From Parazoarcus communis (lineage in GTDB: Bacteria > Pseudomonadota > Gammaproteobacteria > Burkholderiales > Rhodocyclaceae), in NCBI RefSeq assembly GCF_003111665.1, contig NZ_CP022188.1, forward strand, positions 186,001-250,000: 64,000 nucleotides of DNA. The letters run 5' to 3'. Position numbers and translations under genes: made by a program. The notes beneath the pieces were generated by a model that worked only from the letters and a program-made list of their open reading frames with translations, did no database searches and was not told the origin of the DNA. Shown here piece by piece: positions 38,253 through 47,059 of the stretch. Position 1 is the stretch's first letter, and each line of letters starts with the position of its first letter.

Positions 38253-39493
38253 TGCAACTGCCCCCAGTGACACTCGTTCTCCAATCGGTCGCGCTGGCAG
38301 CACGAAACGTTGCTCGCCAGAGGAGACGAGCACTTCTCGCGCTGGCAACATTGGCCGGAGGTGTAATTGCATATCTTCTCGCCGGCGGTTTCATCAACTG
38401 GATATTCCAGGATATGCGGGAGTCGACGATCCACTCCCAGCTTGGCCACATCCAGATCACACGCCCGGGCTACTTTCGCGAAGGACTGGGTGATCCATAC
38501 GCCTATCTGTTGCCCAGCGACACCGCTGCGGTGACGGAAGCCGTGGGCGAGCGACTCCGCACGGTAGCGCCAAGGCTCGCATTCAGCGGACTTCTCAGCA
38601 AGGACGACGCAACGGTGTCCTTTGTTGGGGAGGGTATCGACCCCGAGAAGGAGGCCCCCATCACGCGTGCAATTATTATTGCAGCGGGATCCGATCTGCC
38701 CAACAGCCCACCTAACTCGGTTTTACTGGGTGAAGGGCTGGCGGCAAATCTGGGGGCAGCACCAGGAGACTCGGTCGTACTGCTCGCGACCACTGCTTCC
38801 GGGGGGGCAAATGCAGTAGAGCTGACAGTGTCCGGCACCTTTGCGACCGTCACCAAGGCCTACGACGATACCGTGCTTCGGGTACCCATTGACGTCGCTC
38901 GCAAACTCATGAGGGTGGACGGAGCGACCAGCTGGGCGGTGCTTCTTGATCGCACCGAGGCAACGGAGGCGATTACCCAATCACTCCGCGAAGCCTTGCC
39001 TTCCGCAGAATTCGAGGTTATCCCTTGGAATGAGCTTGCCGATTTCTACAACAAGACGGTGGAACTGTTCTCGCGCCAGATTGGGGTGGTACGGATCCTG
39101 ATCGCACTGATCGTCATACTCAGTATCTCCAATACGCTTTCAATGGCAGTCATTGAGCGCACTGGCGAAATCGGAACCTCCATGGCGCTCGGGGTTCGGC
39201 GACGTGGCGTTCTGATGCTGTTCATTTTCGAGGGGGCGCTACTGGGACTCGCTGGAGGCATCATCGGCGTTGCGCTCGGCTACCTGTGCGGGGAGATCGT
39301 TTCGCTGATCGGGATTCCGATGCCGCCACCGCCAGGCATGGCTCGTGGATATATTGGCGCAATTTCCATTTCGCCGGCCTTGGCACTCGATGCTTTCCTC
39401 CTGGCATTCGTGACGACCCTTGTCGCCAGCGTATTCCCCGCATGGAAGGCATCACGCATGAATATCGTTGACGCGCTGCGTCACCAGCGGTGA
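38252..39493 (+). CDS. ABC transporter permease, MacB/LolC (FtsX) type, first copy
   Basis: 413 aa. An N-terminal helix (about residues 28-46), a large periplasmic MacB_PCD-like domain (about 47-280) containing HSQLGHIQITRPGYF, then three hydrophobic helices (about 283-303, 330-355, 375-395) of the FtsX core, including VIERTGEIGTSMALGVRRRG. Such proteins work in LolCDE- or MacAB-like mechanotransmission systems, moving lipoproteins, lipids or peptides from the inner membrane. No ATPase gene is adjacent. Its stop overlaps the second permease start (GTGA). Confidence 0.87.
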   Translation: MQLPPVTLVLQSVALAARNVARQRRRALLALATLAGGVIAYLLAGGFINWIFQDMRESTIHSQLGHIQITRPGYFREGLGDPYAYLLPSDTAAVTEAVGERLRTVAPRLAFSGLLSKDDATVSFVGEGIDPEKEAPITRAIIIAAGSDLPNSPPNSVLLGEGLAANLGAAPGDSVVLLATTASGGANAVELTVSGTFATVTKAYDDTVLRVPIDVARKLMRVDGATSWAVLLDRTEATEAITQSLREALPSAEFEVIPWNELADFYNKTVELFSRQIGVVRILIALIVILSISNTLSMAVIERTGEIGTSMALGVRRRGVLMLFIFEGALLGLAGGIIGVALGYLCGEIVSLIGIPMPPPPGMARGYIGAISISPALALDAFLLAFVTTLVASVFPAWKASRMNIVDALRHQR

Positions 39494-40710
39494 GCACGAT
39501 GCTATTCAAACTCGCTCTGCGCAATATCTTTCGCCAGAAAGTCCGGACCGCAATGACACTTGCGGCGATCATCTTCGGCGTAGCCGGACTGATTCTGTCT
39601 GGCGGCTTCGTTCAGGACATCTTCGTTCAGTTGGGAGAAGCCATCATTCACTCCCAAACAGGCCACGTACAGGTATTTCGCAAAGACTTCCTGGAGAAAG
39701 GCACCCGTCAGCCGGATCGCTACCTGATCGACAAGCCGGAAGCCGTCGCCGACCTGATCAAGGCGCAACCGGGGGTCGATGAGGTGGCTGCGCGTCTGAG
39801 CTTTGCAGGGCTGCTCAACAATGGCAAACGTGACCTGCCAATCATCGGCGAGGGGGTAGAGCCGGACAAAGAGTCCCGTCTGGGCACCTATCTCAGCATT
39901 ACGGCGGGACGTCAGCTGACTGACGATGCCTCCTTCGGAATGACGATCGGACAGGGCGTCGCTCACTCCCTCGGCGTCAAACCCGGCGACTCGGTGATTC
40001 TGGTCATGAACACGACAGATGGCGCACTCAATACGCTCGACTTCGAGATCGTTGGCGTCTTCCAGAGTTTTTCCAAGGATTTTGACGCCAGAGCTGTGCG
40101 CATTACCCTTGGTGCCGCCCGCGAATTGATGGCGACGGCCGGCGCTAATCTGCTGGTCGTAACGCTCAATCGCACCGAGGACACAGAGACTTCTCAGGAG
40201 GCTATTACAGGCTCGCTTCCGCCGGAACTGGACTCTCGCAACTGGCGGCAACTTTCGGATTTCTACGATAAAACCCTGCAACTGTATGACCGACAGTTCG
40301 GCGTTTTACAGCTGATCATCCTGTTCATGGTCGTGCTCTCCGTTGCAAACACCGTCAACATGAGCGCCTTCGAACGCCTTGGTGAATTCGGAACGTTACA
40401 GGCGCTGGGCAACACGCGCAGGCAGGTTTTTCGCCTGATCCTGCTCGAGAATGCACTGCTGGGTCTGATCGGTGCGACACTCGGGGTGCTGGCTGGCATA
40501 GCCCTTGCGTTAACGATTTCCGCAATCGGCATCCCGATGCCTCCTCCTCCAAATGCAAACGTGGGCTACACGGCATTTATCAGGGTAGATGCGGCCACTG
40601 TTGCGATTGCCTTCCTGATCGGGGTGGCTGCAGCTGCGCTTGCTGCCATATTTCCTGCGAACCGTGTAGCGTCAACGCCCGTCGTCGACGCACTCCGGCA
40701 AAGCAACTAA
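39490..40710 (+). CDS. ABC transporter permease, MacB/LolC (FtsX) type, second copy
   Basis: 406 aa from GTG at 39490 (alternative ATG 39499). Same architecture as the preceding protein and clearly its paralogue: shared HSQTGHVQVFRKDF, EGVEPDKESRLG, SDFYDKTLQLYDRQFGVL, and MSAFERLGEFGTLQALGN. Together the two could form a LolC/LolE-like heterodimer. The ATPase must come from elsewhere in the genome. It is followed 20 bp later by the exosortase-associated acyltransferase, so the three genes form one operon. Confidence 0.87.
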   Translation: MSTMLFKLALRNIFRQKVRTAMTLAAIIFGVAGLILSGGFVQDIFVQLGEAIIHSQTGHVQVFRKDFLEKGTRQPDRYLIDKPEAVADLIKAQPGVDEVAARLSFAGLLNNGKRDLPIIGEGVEPDKESRLGTYLSITAGRQLTDDASFGMTIGQGVAHSLGVKPGDSVILVMNTTDGALNTLDFEIVGVFQSFSKDFDARAVRITLGAARELMATAGANLLVVTLNRTEDTETSQEAITGSLPPELDSRNWRQLSDFYDKTLQLYDRQFGVLQLIILFMVVLSVANTVNMSAFERLGEFGTLQALGNTRRQVFRLILLENALLGLIGATLGVLAGIALALTISAIGIPMPPPPNANVGYTAFIRVDAATVAIAFLIGVAAAALAAIFPANRVASTPVVDALRQSN

Positions 40711-40730
40711 CGCTTTCAGGCTCATGAATC

Positions 40731-41504
40731 ATGAAGATCTTCGAACGCTTCAACCTCGGCCACGGCTTTCGCAAGTACTTCGAGATTGCACCGGCAACGA
40801 ACGAAGCCCTGCGCAACGACGTCTTCCGCATCCGCCACGAAGTCTACTGTGAAGAGCTGAAGTTCGAGCCCGAGCGCCCTGACCGGCTTGAAACCGACGA
40901 ATACGATCCGCACAGCCTGCACTGCCTGATCCGCACCTCGAACGCACCCAATCACCTGGTGGGGTGCACCCGGCTGGTATTGGCAAAGCCGGACGATCCG
41001 CTTGCGCCGCTGCCATTCGAACGTACCTGTGCGAACACGCTTGACCGCTCGATCATCGATCCGCTCAAGCTTCCCCGCGACCGTATCGCAGAAGTGTCCC
41101 GCCTGGCGGTGCGAGGCACGTACCGCCGACGCAAAGGCGACGACAAGGCCGCAGTCGCGATCAGTGACGATGACTTCGGTACGGGTGATCGCCCGCGCTT
41201 TCCCTACATTCCGATCGGCCTCTATCTCGGAGCCGTGGCACTGGCTTCGCGCAGCGGCATCGACACGTTGTTCGTTCTCACCGAACCGAGGCTCGCGTCG
41301 CACTTCGGCAAGCTTGGCGTCGACATTCGTCAGATTGGGGGGCCGGTTGAGCACCGCGGCACCCGCGTTCCTTCGATGATGGACGTGCCGAGCATCATCA
41401 AGAACATGCGCTTTCTGGTAAGGCCCATGTGGCGCGTGGTGCAGGAAGAGATCGAGAACGGTTTCGAAGATACATCAGGCGGCAAAAATCTCACCGGACG
41501 CTGA
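40731..41504 (+). CDS. PEP-CTERM/exosortase system-associated acyltransferase
   Basis: 257 aa, GNAT-fold protein resembling LuxI-type autoinducer synthases and fitting the TIGR03694 family found only in genomes with exosortase. Visible features: FRIRHEVYCEELKFEPERPD (20 residues; LuxI-like RxxVF/W region), HLVGCTRLVLAKPDD, ERTCAN, and AEVSRLAVRGTYRRRKGD, followed by GLYLGAVALASRSGIDTLFV. No signal peptide. It presumably transfers an acyl group, perhaps from acyl-ACP/CoA, to an unknown acceptor. As the last gene of the permease operon, its product may be what the permeases export; this is inference. Hairpin 41546-41572 follows. Confidence 0.85.
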   Translation: MKIFERFNLGHGFRKYFEIAPATNEALRNDVFRIRHEVYCEELKFEPERPDRLETDEYDPHSLHCLIRTSNAPNHLVGCTRLVLAKPDDPLAPLPFERTCANTLDRSIIDPLKLPRDRIAEVSRLAVRGTYRRRKGDDKAAVAISDDDFGTGDRPRFPYIPIGLYLGAVALASRSGIDTLFVLTEPRLASHFGKLGVDIRQIGGPVEHRGTRVPSMMDVPSIIKNMRFLVRPMWRVVQEEIENGFEDTSGGKNLTGR

Positions 41505-41545
41505 CCCCTGCCTGCGGCGTCGTGACTTGGCGCTCTCCGAATGAA

Positions 41546-41572
41546 CGAAGGCCCGCAATATGCGGGCCTTCG
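41546..41572. terminator. Hairpin between convergent acyltransferase and prpE
   Basis: Perfect 12-bp stem CGAAGGCCCGCA/TGCGGGCCTTCG with a three-base loop. No T-run, but its strength and position between two convergent genes favour a bidirectional transcription end. Confidence 0.65.
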
Positions 41573-41598
41573 AATTACTGCTCGGGCTTTGCCCTGTT

Positions 41599-43491
41599 TC
41601 AGCCAGCCAGTGCCTGCTTGATCTGATCGAGCGTGCTCGGATCGTCGATCGTGGTCAGGTCACCTGCATCGCGGCCTTCGGCGAGCGCCTGGATGGAACG
41701 ACGCAGCATCTTGCCCGAACGGGTCTTGGGCAGACCGTTGATGAACAACACGCGGGCCGGACGGGCAATAGCGCCAAGGCTCGCATCCACCTTCTTCATC
41801 ACCTCTTTCTCGAGCGCCGCACGCTTCTCTGCCGTATCGACCACGCTGGCATCCTTCACCACCGCGAAGGCCATCGGCATCTGCCCTTTGAGCTCGTCGT
41901 GCACACCGACAACCGCCACTTCGGCAATCGCCGGATGCGTCTGCACCGCCTCCTCGATCTCGCGGGTTCCCAGGCGATGGCCGGCAACGTTGATCACGTC
42001 GTCCATGCGCCCAAGGATGGTGTGGTAGCCCTTATCGTCCTTGATACCCCAGTCCGACGACGAGTACACCACCGGATCGGTGAAGAGCGTGAAGTAGGTC
42101 GACACGAAGCGCTCGTCCTGCCCCCACACGGTAGACAGGCAGCCTGGCGGCAGTGGCGGCACGATGCCGACAATGCCTTTCTCGTTGGCGCCACACTCTG
42201 TGCCATCCTCACGATAGATGCGCAGGTCGTAGCCATAGACCGGGAAGGCCGGCGAACCGAGCTTGATCGGGCTGTCTTCAACACCGCGGCATACGGCCAG
42301 CATCGGCCAGCCGGTTTCGGTCTGCCAGTAGTTGTCGATGACCGGGATGCCGAGTTCTTCCATGATCCACTGGTGCGAGGTCTCGTCCAGCGGCTCGCCC
42401 GCCAGGAAGAGGTGCTTGAGCGAGGACAGGTCGTACTTCTTGAGGAAGGCCGGATCCTGCTTCTTCAGCACGCGCACCGCCGTCGGCGCCGAGAACATCA
42501 CGCTGACCTTGTACTTCTCGACGATCTGCCACCAGATGCCGGCATCCGGACGCAGCGGCGTACCTTCGTACATGATGGTCGCCATGCCGCCGACCAGCGG
42601 GCCATAGACGATGTAGCTGTGACCGACCACCCAGCCGATGTCAGACGTCGAGAACATGGTCTCGCCTTCGCCGCCGGTGAAGATGTGCTTCATCGACGCT
42701 GCCAGCGCCACCGTGTAGCCACCTGTGTCGCGCTGCACGCCCTTGGGCTTGCCCGTGGTGCCCGAGGTGTACAGGATGTAGCTCGGCTCTGACGATTCGA
42801 GCCACGTCACCGGCACTTGTGCATCCATGTGCTTGGCACGAAGCGCGGCGTAATCGACGTCACGACCTTCGACCCTGGAGAAGCCCTTGTCCAGTCCGCG
42901 GTCGATGATCAGCACCTTGGCCGGCGGAAATTCCGCCAGTTTGCAGGCCTCGTCGACCAGATGCTTGTAGGGCACGGGTTTGCCGTTGCGCATGCCGGCG
43001 TCCGAGCTGACCATCAGCACGGGCTTGGCATCATCGATACGGGTGGCCAGCGAGCCGGCTGCGAATCCGCCGAACACCACCGAGTGAATTGCACCGATGC
43101 GCGCGCAGGCGAGCATGGCAAACGCAGCCTCGGCAATCATCGGCATGTAGATCAGCACACGGTCGCCACGCTTCACCCCGAGTTCGAGGTAAATCGCCGC
43201 CATGCGCTCGACTTCGCGCTGTAGCTCGGAGAAGGAATACACCTTCTCCTCGTTGGTTTCAGTGGAAATGTAGACCAGCGCGCGATCGTTCGGCCGCTTC
43301 GCGGCATGACGGTCTACTGCGTTGTAGCAAAGGTTCGTTTCGCCGCCCTTGAACCACTTCACGAAAGGCGGGTTGGAAAAATCGCAGACCTGGTCGGCCG
43401 GCTTGTGCCAGTCAACCAACTGCGCCTGCTCGCCCCAGAAGCCGTCGCGATCCTCGATCGACCTGCGGTGAAAGTCCATATACGTAGTCAT
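41599..43491 (-). CDS. prpE: Propionate--CoA ligase
   Basis: 630-aa ANL-superfamily ligase making propionyl-CoA from propionate, ATP and CoA. Close overall to PrpE: FWGEQAQLVDWHKP, FSNPPFVKWFKGGETNLCYNA-type start (cited in part NPPFVKWFKGGETNLC), YTSGTTGKPKGVQRDTGGY, LKHLFLAGEPLDE, DNYWQTETGWP, GRMDDVINVAGHRLGTREIE (20 residues) and the acetylation-site region PKTRSGKMLRRSIQA. PrpE rather than Acs is favoured by RDTGGYTVALA and the short N-terminus. ATG at 43491 with GAGAGG six bases upstream; the frame is open to 43569. It is separate from any prpBCD genes here, but acuI nearby also makes propionyl-CoA. Confidence 0.92.
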   Translation of the reverse strand: MTTYMDFHRRSIEDRDGFWGEQAQLVDWHKPADQVCDFSNPPFVKWFKGGETNLCYNAVDRHAAKRPNDRALVYISTETNEEKVYSFSELQREVERMAAIYLELGVKRGDRVLIYMPMIAEAAFAMLACARIGAIHSVVFGGFAAGSLATRIDDAKPVLMVSSDAGMRNGKPVPYKHLVDEACKLAEFPPAKVLIIDRGLDKGFSRVEGRDVDYAALRAKHMDAQVPVTWLESSEPSYILYTSGTTGKPKGVQRDTGGYTVALAASMKHIFTGGEGETMFSTSDIGWVVGHSYIVYGPLVGGMATIMYEGTPLRPDAGIWWQIVEKYKVSVMFSAPTAVRVLKKQDPAFLKKYDLSSLKHLFLAGEPLDETSHQWIMEELGIPVIDNYWQTETGWPMLAVCRGVEDSPIKLGSPAFPVYGYDLRIYREDGTECGANEKGIVGIVPPLPPGCLSTVWGQDERFVSTYFTLFTDPVVYSSSDWGIKDDKGYHTILGRMDDVINVAGHRLGTREIEEAVQTHPAIAEVAVVGVHDELKGQMPMAFAVVKDASVVDTAEKRAALEKEVMKKVDASLGAIARPARVLFINGLPKTRSGKMLRRSIQALAEGRDAGDLTTIDDPSTLDQIKQALAG

Positions 43492-43578
43492 AAGCATCCT
43501 CTCCCTTGTGTTTTCCCTGTACTTGCAAATGACATGCCGTCCGCCGAAAAAAGACCGGCAATGCGGCACGGATACAAC

Positions 43579-44772
43579 TCACACGGAGGTTTGGGTTCCC
43601 TCCATATCGTCACTGCCGGACACGCGCCCCTTGTCGTATTGTTTGAGCTGTTCGAGAGGAAGCCCGCATTGCAGACGGGACTCTATCAACTCGAGCAGGG
43701 GAAGCAGTGTGGCAATGACATCCGGCAGTCGCTCGGCCACCTCGTCGGCGGCTCCGACCCGGAGTTGAAGCAGGGCATGATCGATGCTGATTGCCTGCTT
43801 CAGATGACGGTCGACCATGGCCTGATCGACTTCACCCTGATCACCGACCACACGGTTGCCGCCCGCGACAACGCCGCGCTGCACCCGTTTGGCCGCTGTT
43901 TCTATCAGGTGTTCCACTGTCTGCATTCCGTCAACAGCAGAACTGGAAACACCAATCGTGACACTGATGCGAATCCGCTCGTCGCGGTAGGTCATCACCA
44001 GCTTTTCCATTGCGCGCTGCAGCCGCAAGGCAAATGCACAGCACCCGATCAGGTCCGTACTGGGCGACAGGACGGCAAAGCGCGATGGCGCCAGCTGCGA
44101 AACCGTGTCCTCCCTGCGCACCTTGGTGGACAGGATCTTGGACAGCTTGCGCGTGATCAGTTCGGCGACATGCGAGCCATGCCACTCGCCCAGTTGATCG
44201 TAGTGATCGATATCGATCACCATGACCGAGATGTCAGCCCGATGACGACGCGCAAGCGCCATTTCCTGCTCGGCATGGTGACTGAGGTAGGAGGCCGTGG
44301 CCAGGCCGGACACGGGATCGAGCGGGCTCTGGGTGGCGAGCGCAGCACGACTTTCATCGAGCTCACGCCTGGTGCGTGCAAGGCGGACGAGGGAATCCAG
44401 CCGTGCCAGCAACTCGGCGCTGCTGGCGCCTTTTGCCACGAAGTCGTTTGCACCGAGCTTGAGCGCCCTGTCCCTCGCCTCGTCGTCCTCGTCACCTGAA
44501 ATGATGATGACGGGGAGATCCTGAACGCGCTGGACGCGCGATCCGCGAATACGCTCCAGCAGGCCAAAGCCATCCAGGCGCGGCATGCCGATATCGGTCA
44601 GCACCACCTGGATTGCCGGATCCACCAGCAAGGCCTCCCAGCCCGCCTCGCCATCGGCTTCGTCACGGACGTCGAAGCGGCCGCGAATATGCTTGGTAAT
44701 CGTCGCCCGCACCATGCGCGAATCGTCGACAACCAGCACCTTTGTCATCGGCAGGCTTTCGTCATCGCTCAT
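43579..44772 (-). CDS. Response regulator with degenerate GGDEF domain
   Basis: 397 aa. N-terminal receiver: KVLVVDDSRMVRATITKHIR, phosphoacceptor Asp60 in VVLTDIGMPRLDG, Lys114 in NDFVAKG. A GGDEF-fold domain follows (about residues 165-310: DISVMVIDIDHYDQLGEWHG), but the active-site loop that should read GG(D/E)EF is APSRF, before AVLSP. Diguanylate cyclase activity is therefore unlikely; it may bind GTP or act as a scaffold. The C-terminal 85 residues (TLLPLLELIESRLQ) are helical and of unknown function. Start may instead be the ATG at 44748. Located between prpE and acuI; its histidine kinase is not nearby. Confidence 0.87.
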   Translation of the reverse strand: MSDDESLPMTKVLVVDDSRMVRATITKHIRGRFDVRDEADGEAGWEALLVDPAIQVVLTDIGMPRLDGFGLLERIRGSRVQRVQDLPVIIISGDEDDEARDRALKLGANDFVAKGASSAELLARLDSLVRLARTRRELDESRAALATQSPLDPVSGLATASYLSHHAEQEMALARRHRADISVMVIDIDHYDQLGEWHGSHVAELITRKLSKILSTKVRREDTVSQLAPSRFAVLSPSTDLIGCCAFALRLQRAMEKLVMTYRDERIRISVTIGVSSSAVDGMQTVEHLIETAAKRVQRGVVAGGNRVVGDQGEVDQAMVDRHLKQAISIDHALLQLRVGAADEVAERLPDVIATLLPLLELIESRLQCGLPLEQLKQYDKGRVSGSDDMEGTQTSV

Positions 44773-44793
44773 GGTCGGCTCGCTTTCGGGATC

Positions 44794-45789
44794 TCAGGCG
44801 CCGACGCGAACGACGGTCCGCCCCTTCACCCGGCCCTCGATGAAGGCACCGAATGCATCGGGCAGTTCATCGAGATCAATCACCCGGGTGACTTCGGCAA
44901 GGTGCTGCGGCTTGAGGTCACTTGCCAGACGGTCCCACACCCGCTGGCGCGTCGGAAAGCCCATGTAGCCCGAGTCGATGCCAAGCAGGCTGACACCACG
45001 CAGAATGAACGGGAACACGGTGGTATTGATGTTGAAGCTCGCCGCGTTGCCGATGCTTGCCACCGTGCCCGCCTGCTTCATCGTGGCCAGAACCCAGTGC
45101 AGCACCTGACCGCCGACGTTGTCTACTGCGCCGGCCCACTGCGCGGCTTCGAGCGGACGCGTCTTGTCGAAATCGACGTCGCTTCGCAACAGGATCTCGG
45201 CCGCACCCAGGCCGGTGAGGTACTCACGCTCGGCGGCTTTCCCGGTCAGCGCAACCACGTGATAGCCAAGTTGCGCCAGCATGTCGATGGCCAGGCCGCC
45301 AACGCCTCCCGTTGCACCGGTGACGACGACCGGGCCATTGGCAGGCGCCAGCCCGTTGTCTTCCATGCGCACCACGCCCAGCGCAGCGGTAAACCCGGCC
45401 GTTCCAAGCGCCATGGCCTCGAAGAGATCGAGACCCGCAGGCAACGGGACAACCCAGGCTGCCGGCACGCGCGCGTATTCTGCGTAACCACCGTGATGCG
45501 CAACACCGATATCGAAACTGGTTGCGATCACCTTGTCGCCCGCAGCGAAGCGGGGATCGGCACTTTCGACCACCTCGCCCGACATGTCGATACCGCCCAC
45601 ACAAGGAAAACGGCGAATGATCTTGCCCGTTCCGGTGGCCGCCAGCGCGTCCTTGTAGTTGATGCTGGAGTAATGAACCCTGATCAACACCTCACCCGCA
45701 TCCAGTGCATCAAGCGCTAGCGTCGCCAGCGCGCCACCGGCTTTGCGGTTCTCGTCCTGCGTGATTACGTAAGCCTTGAAAGCGTCCAT
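44794..45789 (-). CDS. acuI: Acrylyl-CoA reductase AcuI/YhdH-type oxidoreductase
   Basis: 331-aa medium-chain dehydrogenase/reductase without zinc ligands. It matches AcuI/YhdH: SSINYKDALAATGTGKIIRR (20 residues), GGIDMSGEVVESADPRFAAG, GTAGFTAAL, VVVTGATGGVGGLAIDMLAQ and AVDNVGGQVLHWVLATM. AcuI reduces acryloyl-CoA to propionyl-CoA with NADPH. ATG at 45789 (MDAFKAYVI) preferred; the frame reaches 45828. With prpE two genes away the context is propionyl-CoA metabolism or acrylyl-CoA detoxification. Confidence 0.85.
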   Translation of the reverse strand: MDAFKAYVITQDENRKAGGALATLALDALDAGEVLIRVHYSSINYKDALAATGTGKIIRRFPCVGGIDMSGEVVESADPRFAAGDKVIATSFDIGVAHHGGYAEYARVPAAWVVPLPAGLDLFEAMALGTAGFTAALGVVRMEDNGLAPANGPVVVTGATGGVGGLAIDMLAQLGYHVVALTGKAAEREYLTGLGAAEILLRSDVDFDKTRPLEAAQWAGAVDNVGGQVLHWVLATMKQAGTVASIGNAASFNINTTVFPFILRGVSLLGIDSGYMGFPTRQRVWDRLASDLKPQHLAEVTRVIDLDELPDAFGAFIEGRVKGRTVVRVGA

Positions 45790-45960
45790 CCGGGCTGTCT
45801 CCATAACGGGCAAGCGGAAAGTCGCCAAGGATAGCCGGCGTCCGCTGGTATTCTGATCCGATTATAACGAAAAGCGGAGGCCTGCCCTTTTCGGCAGCGC
45901 GATACGGATTCCCTTTAATTTGCCGTCGGGCCGGTCGATAATCAATCCAATGATCTCCCG

Positions 45961-46830
45961 GTGGACGACGACATGGCTTTTCTGACACACGCACTTCCTG
46001 CTGTCGACGACTACGTCGAGTTCTTTTCACATCAGCAACTGCCGGTTCTGCGTCATACCGTGCGCGAATTCGACGCGATGCGTGAGGAGATCGACAGCGT
46101 GAGCGGCAAACGCGTCGCGAGCGTCGTGCTGGGCGATCCATTGATGACGATGAAGCTGCTGTCCCACCTTGAGCAGCACCGGCGGCATTCGCAGAATCAC
46201 GATATCACCACGATCGACCGCGCCATCATCATGATGGGGATCACACCGTTCTTTGAAACCTTCAGGGAACTGGCGACGGTGGAGGAAACGCTGTCTGCGC
46301 ATCCAAAGGCACTGATCGGCGTACTCAAGGTCATTGGTCGAGCCCGCAAGGCGGCCAAACATGCGCGCGACTGGGCCGTCATCCGGCACGACCTCGACGT
46401 GGATGAGATCACCGTTGCGGCGCTGCTGCGCCAGGCTACCGACATCGTGTGCTGGATTTTCGCGCCGACGCTCACACAACAGGCCTATGCGCTGCAGGAA
46501 GCCGATCACACAATGCGCAGTTCGGACGCCCAGCGCCAGGTGTTCGGCGTCTCCGCCCGCGATATTCAGCTCGCGCTGGTGCACGCGTGGAAAATGCCTG
46601 AACTTCTCATACACCTGCTCGACGAAAGCCGCAGCGACCACCCCCGGGTGCGCACGATCACGCTTGCCGCGGACTTCACCCGCCACCTCGCCCATGGCTG
46701 GGAGGACGATGCGCTACCCGACGACATCGCCGACATCTGCGCCTTGTTGCATATCGCACCCGACGCCCTGCTGCGCCGGCTCAATGCCCCGGATTCGGCC
46801 TTTTCCCGATTTCTACCGCCGGATGCCTGA
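45961..46830 (+). CDS. HDOD-domain signalling protein
   Basis: 289 aa from GTG 45961, or 285 aa from ATG 45973 with a GGTGG-like site upstream; the start is uncertain. The HDOD domain covers about residues 20-210: LPVLRHTVREFDAMREEIDS, VVLGDPLMTMKLLSHLEQHR (20 residues), TIDRAIIMMGITPFFETFRE (20 residues). No HD metal-binding pair or other output domain is seen. HDOD proteins take part in motility, biofilm and stress signalling. It stands divergent from acuI. Confidence 0.85.
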   Translation: MDDDMAFLTHALPAVDDYVEFFSHQQLPVLRHTVREFDAMREEIDSVSGKRVASVVLGDPLMTMKLLSHLEQHRRHSQNHDITTIDRAIIMMGITPFFETFRELATVEETLSAHPKALIGVLKVIGRARKAAKHARDWAVIRHDLDVDEITVAALLRQATDIVCWIFAPTLTQQAYALQEADHTMRSSDAQRQVFGVSARDIQLALVHAWKMPELLIHLLDESRSDHPRVRTITLAADFTRHLAHGWEDDALPDDIADICALLHIAPDALLRRLNAPDSAFSRFLPPDA

Positions 46831-47059
46831 GCGCCTGCATCGCAACCAGAACAGGCACAGCAACCCATTCCTGCGCAGTCCTGCCAAGGCAGTTCGCAGC
46901 CGTCGCGTAACGACAGCCGCCCCCACAGCAGGCACCTGAGCGCCAGGTCACAAGGCGCAGATGCAGGATTCATGCACCAGCACGCATGTCACATGCCGGC
47001 ACTTGCGTTAACATGGCGAGTATAAGATATGCGGGTAGGGACATACTGGGGGCCAATGC

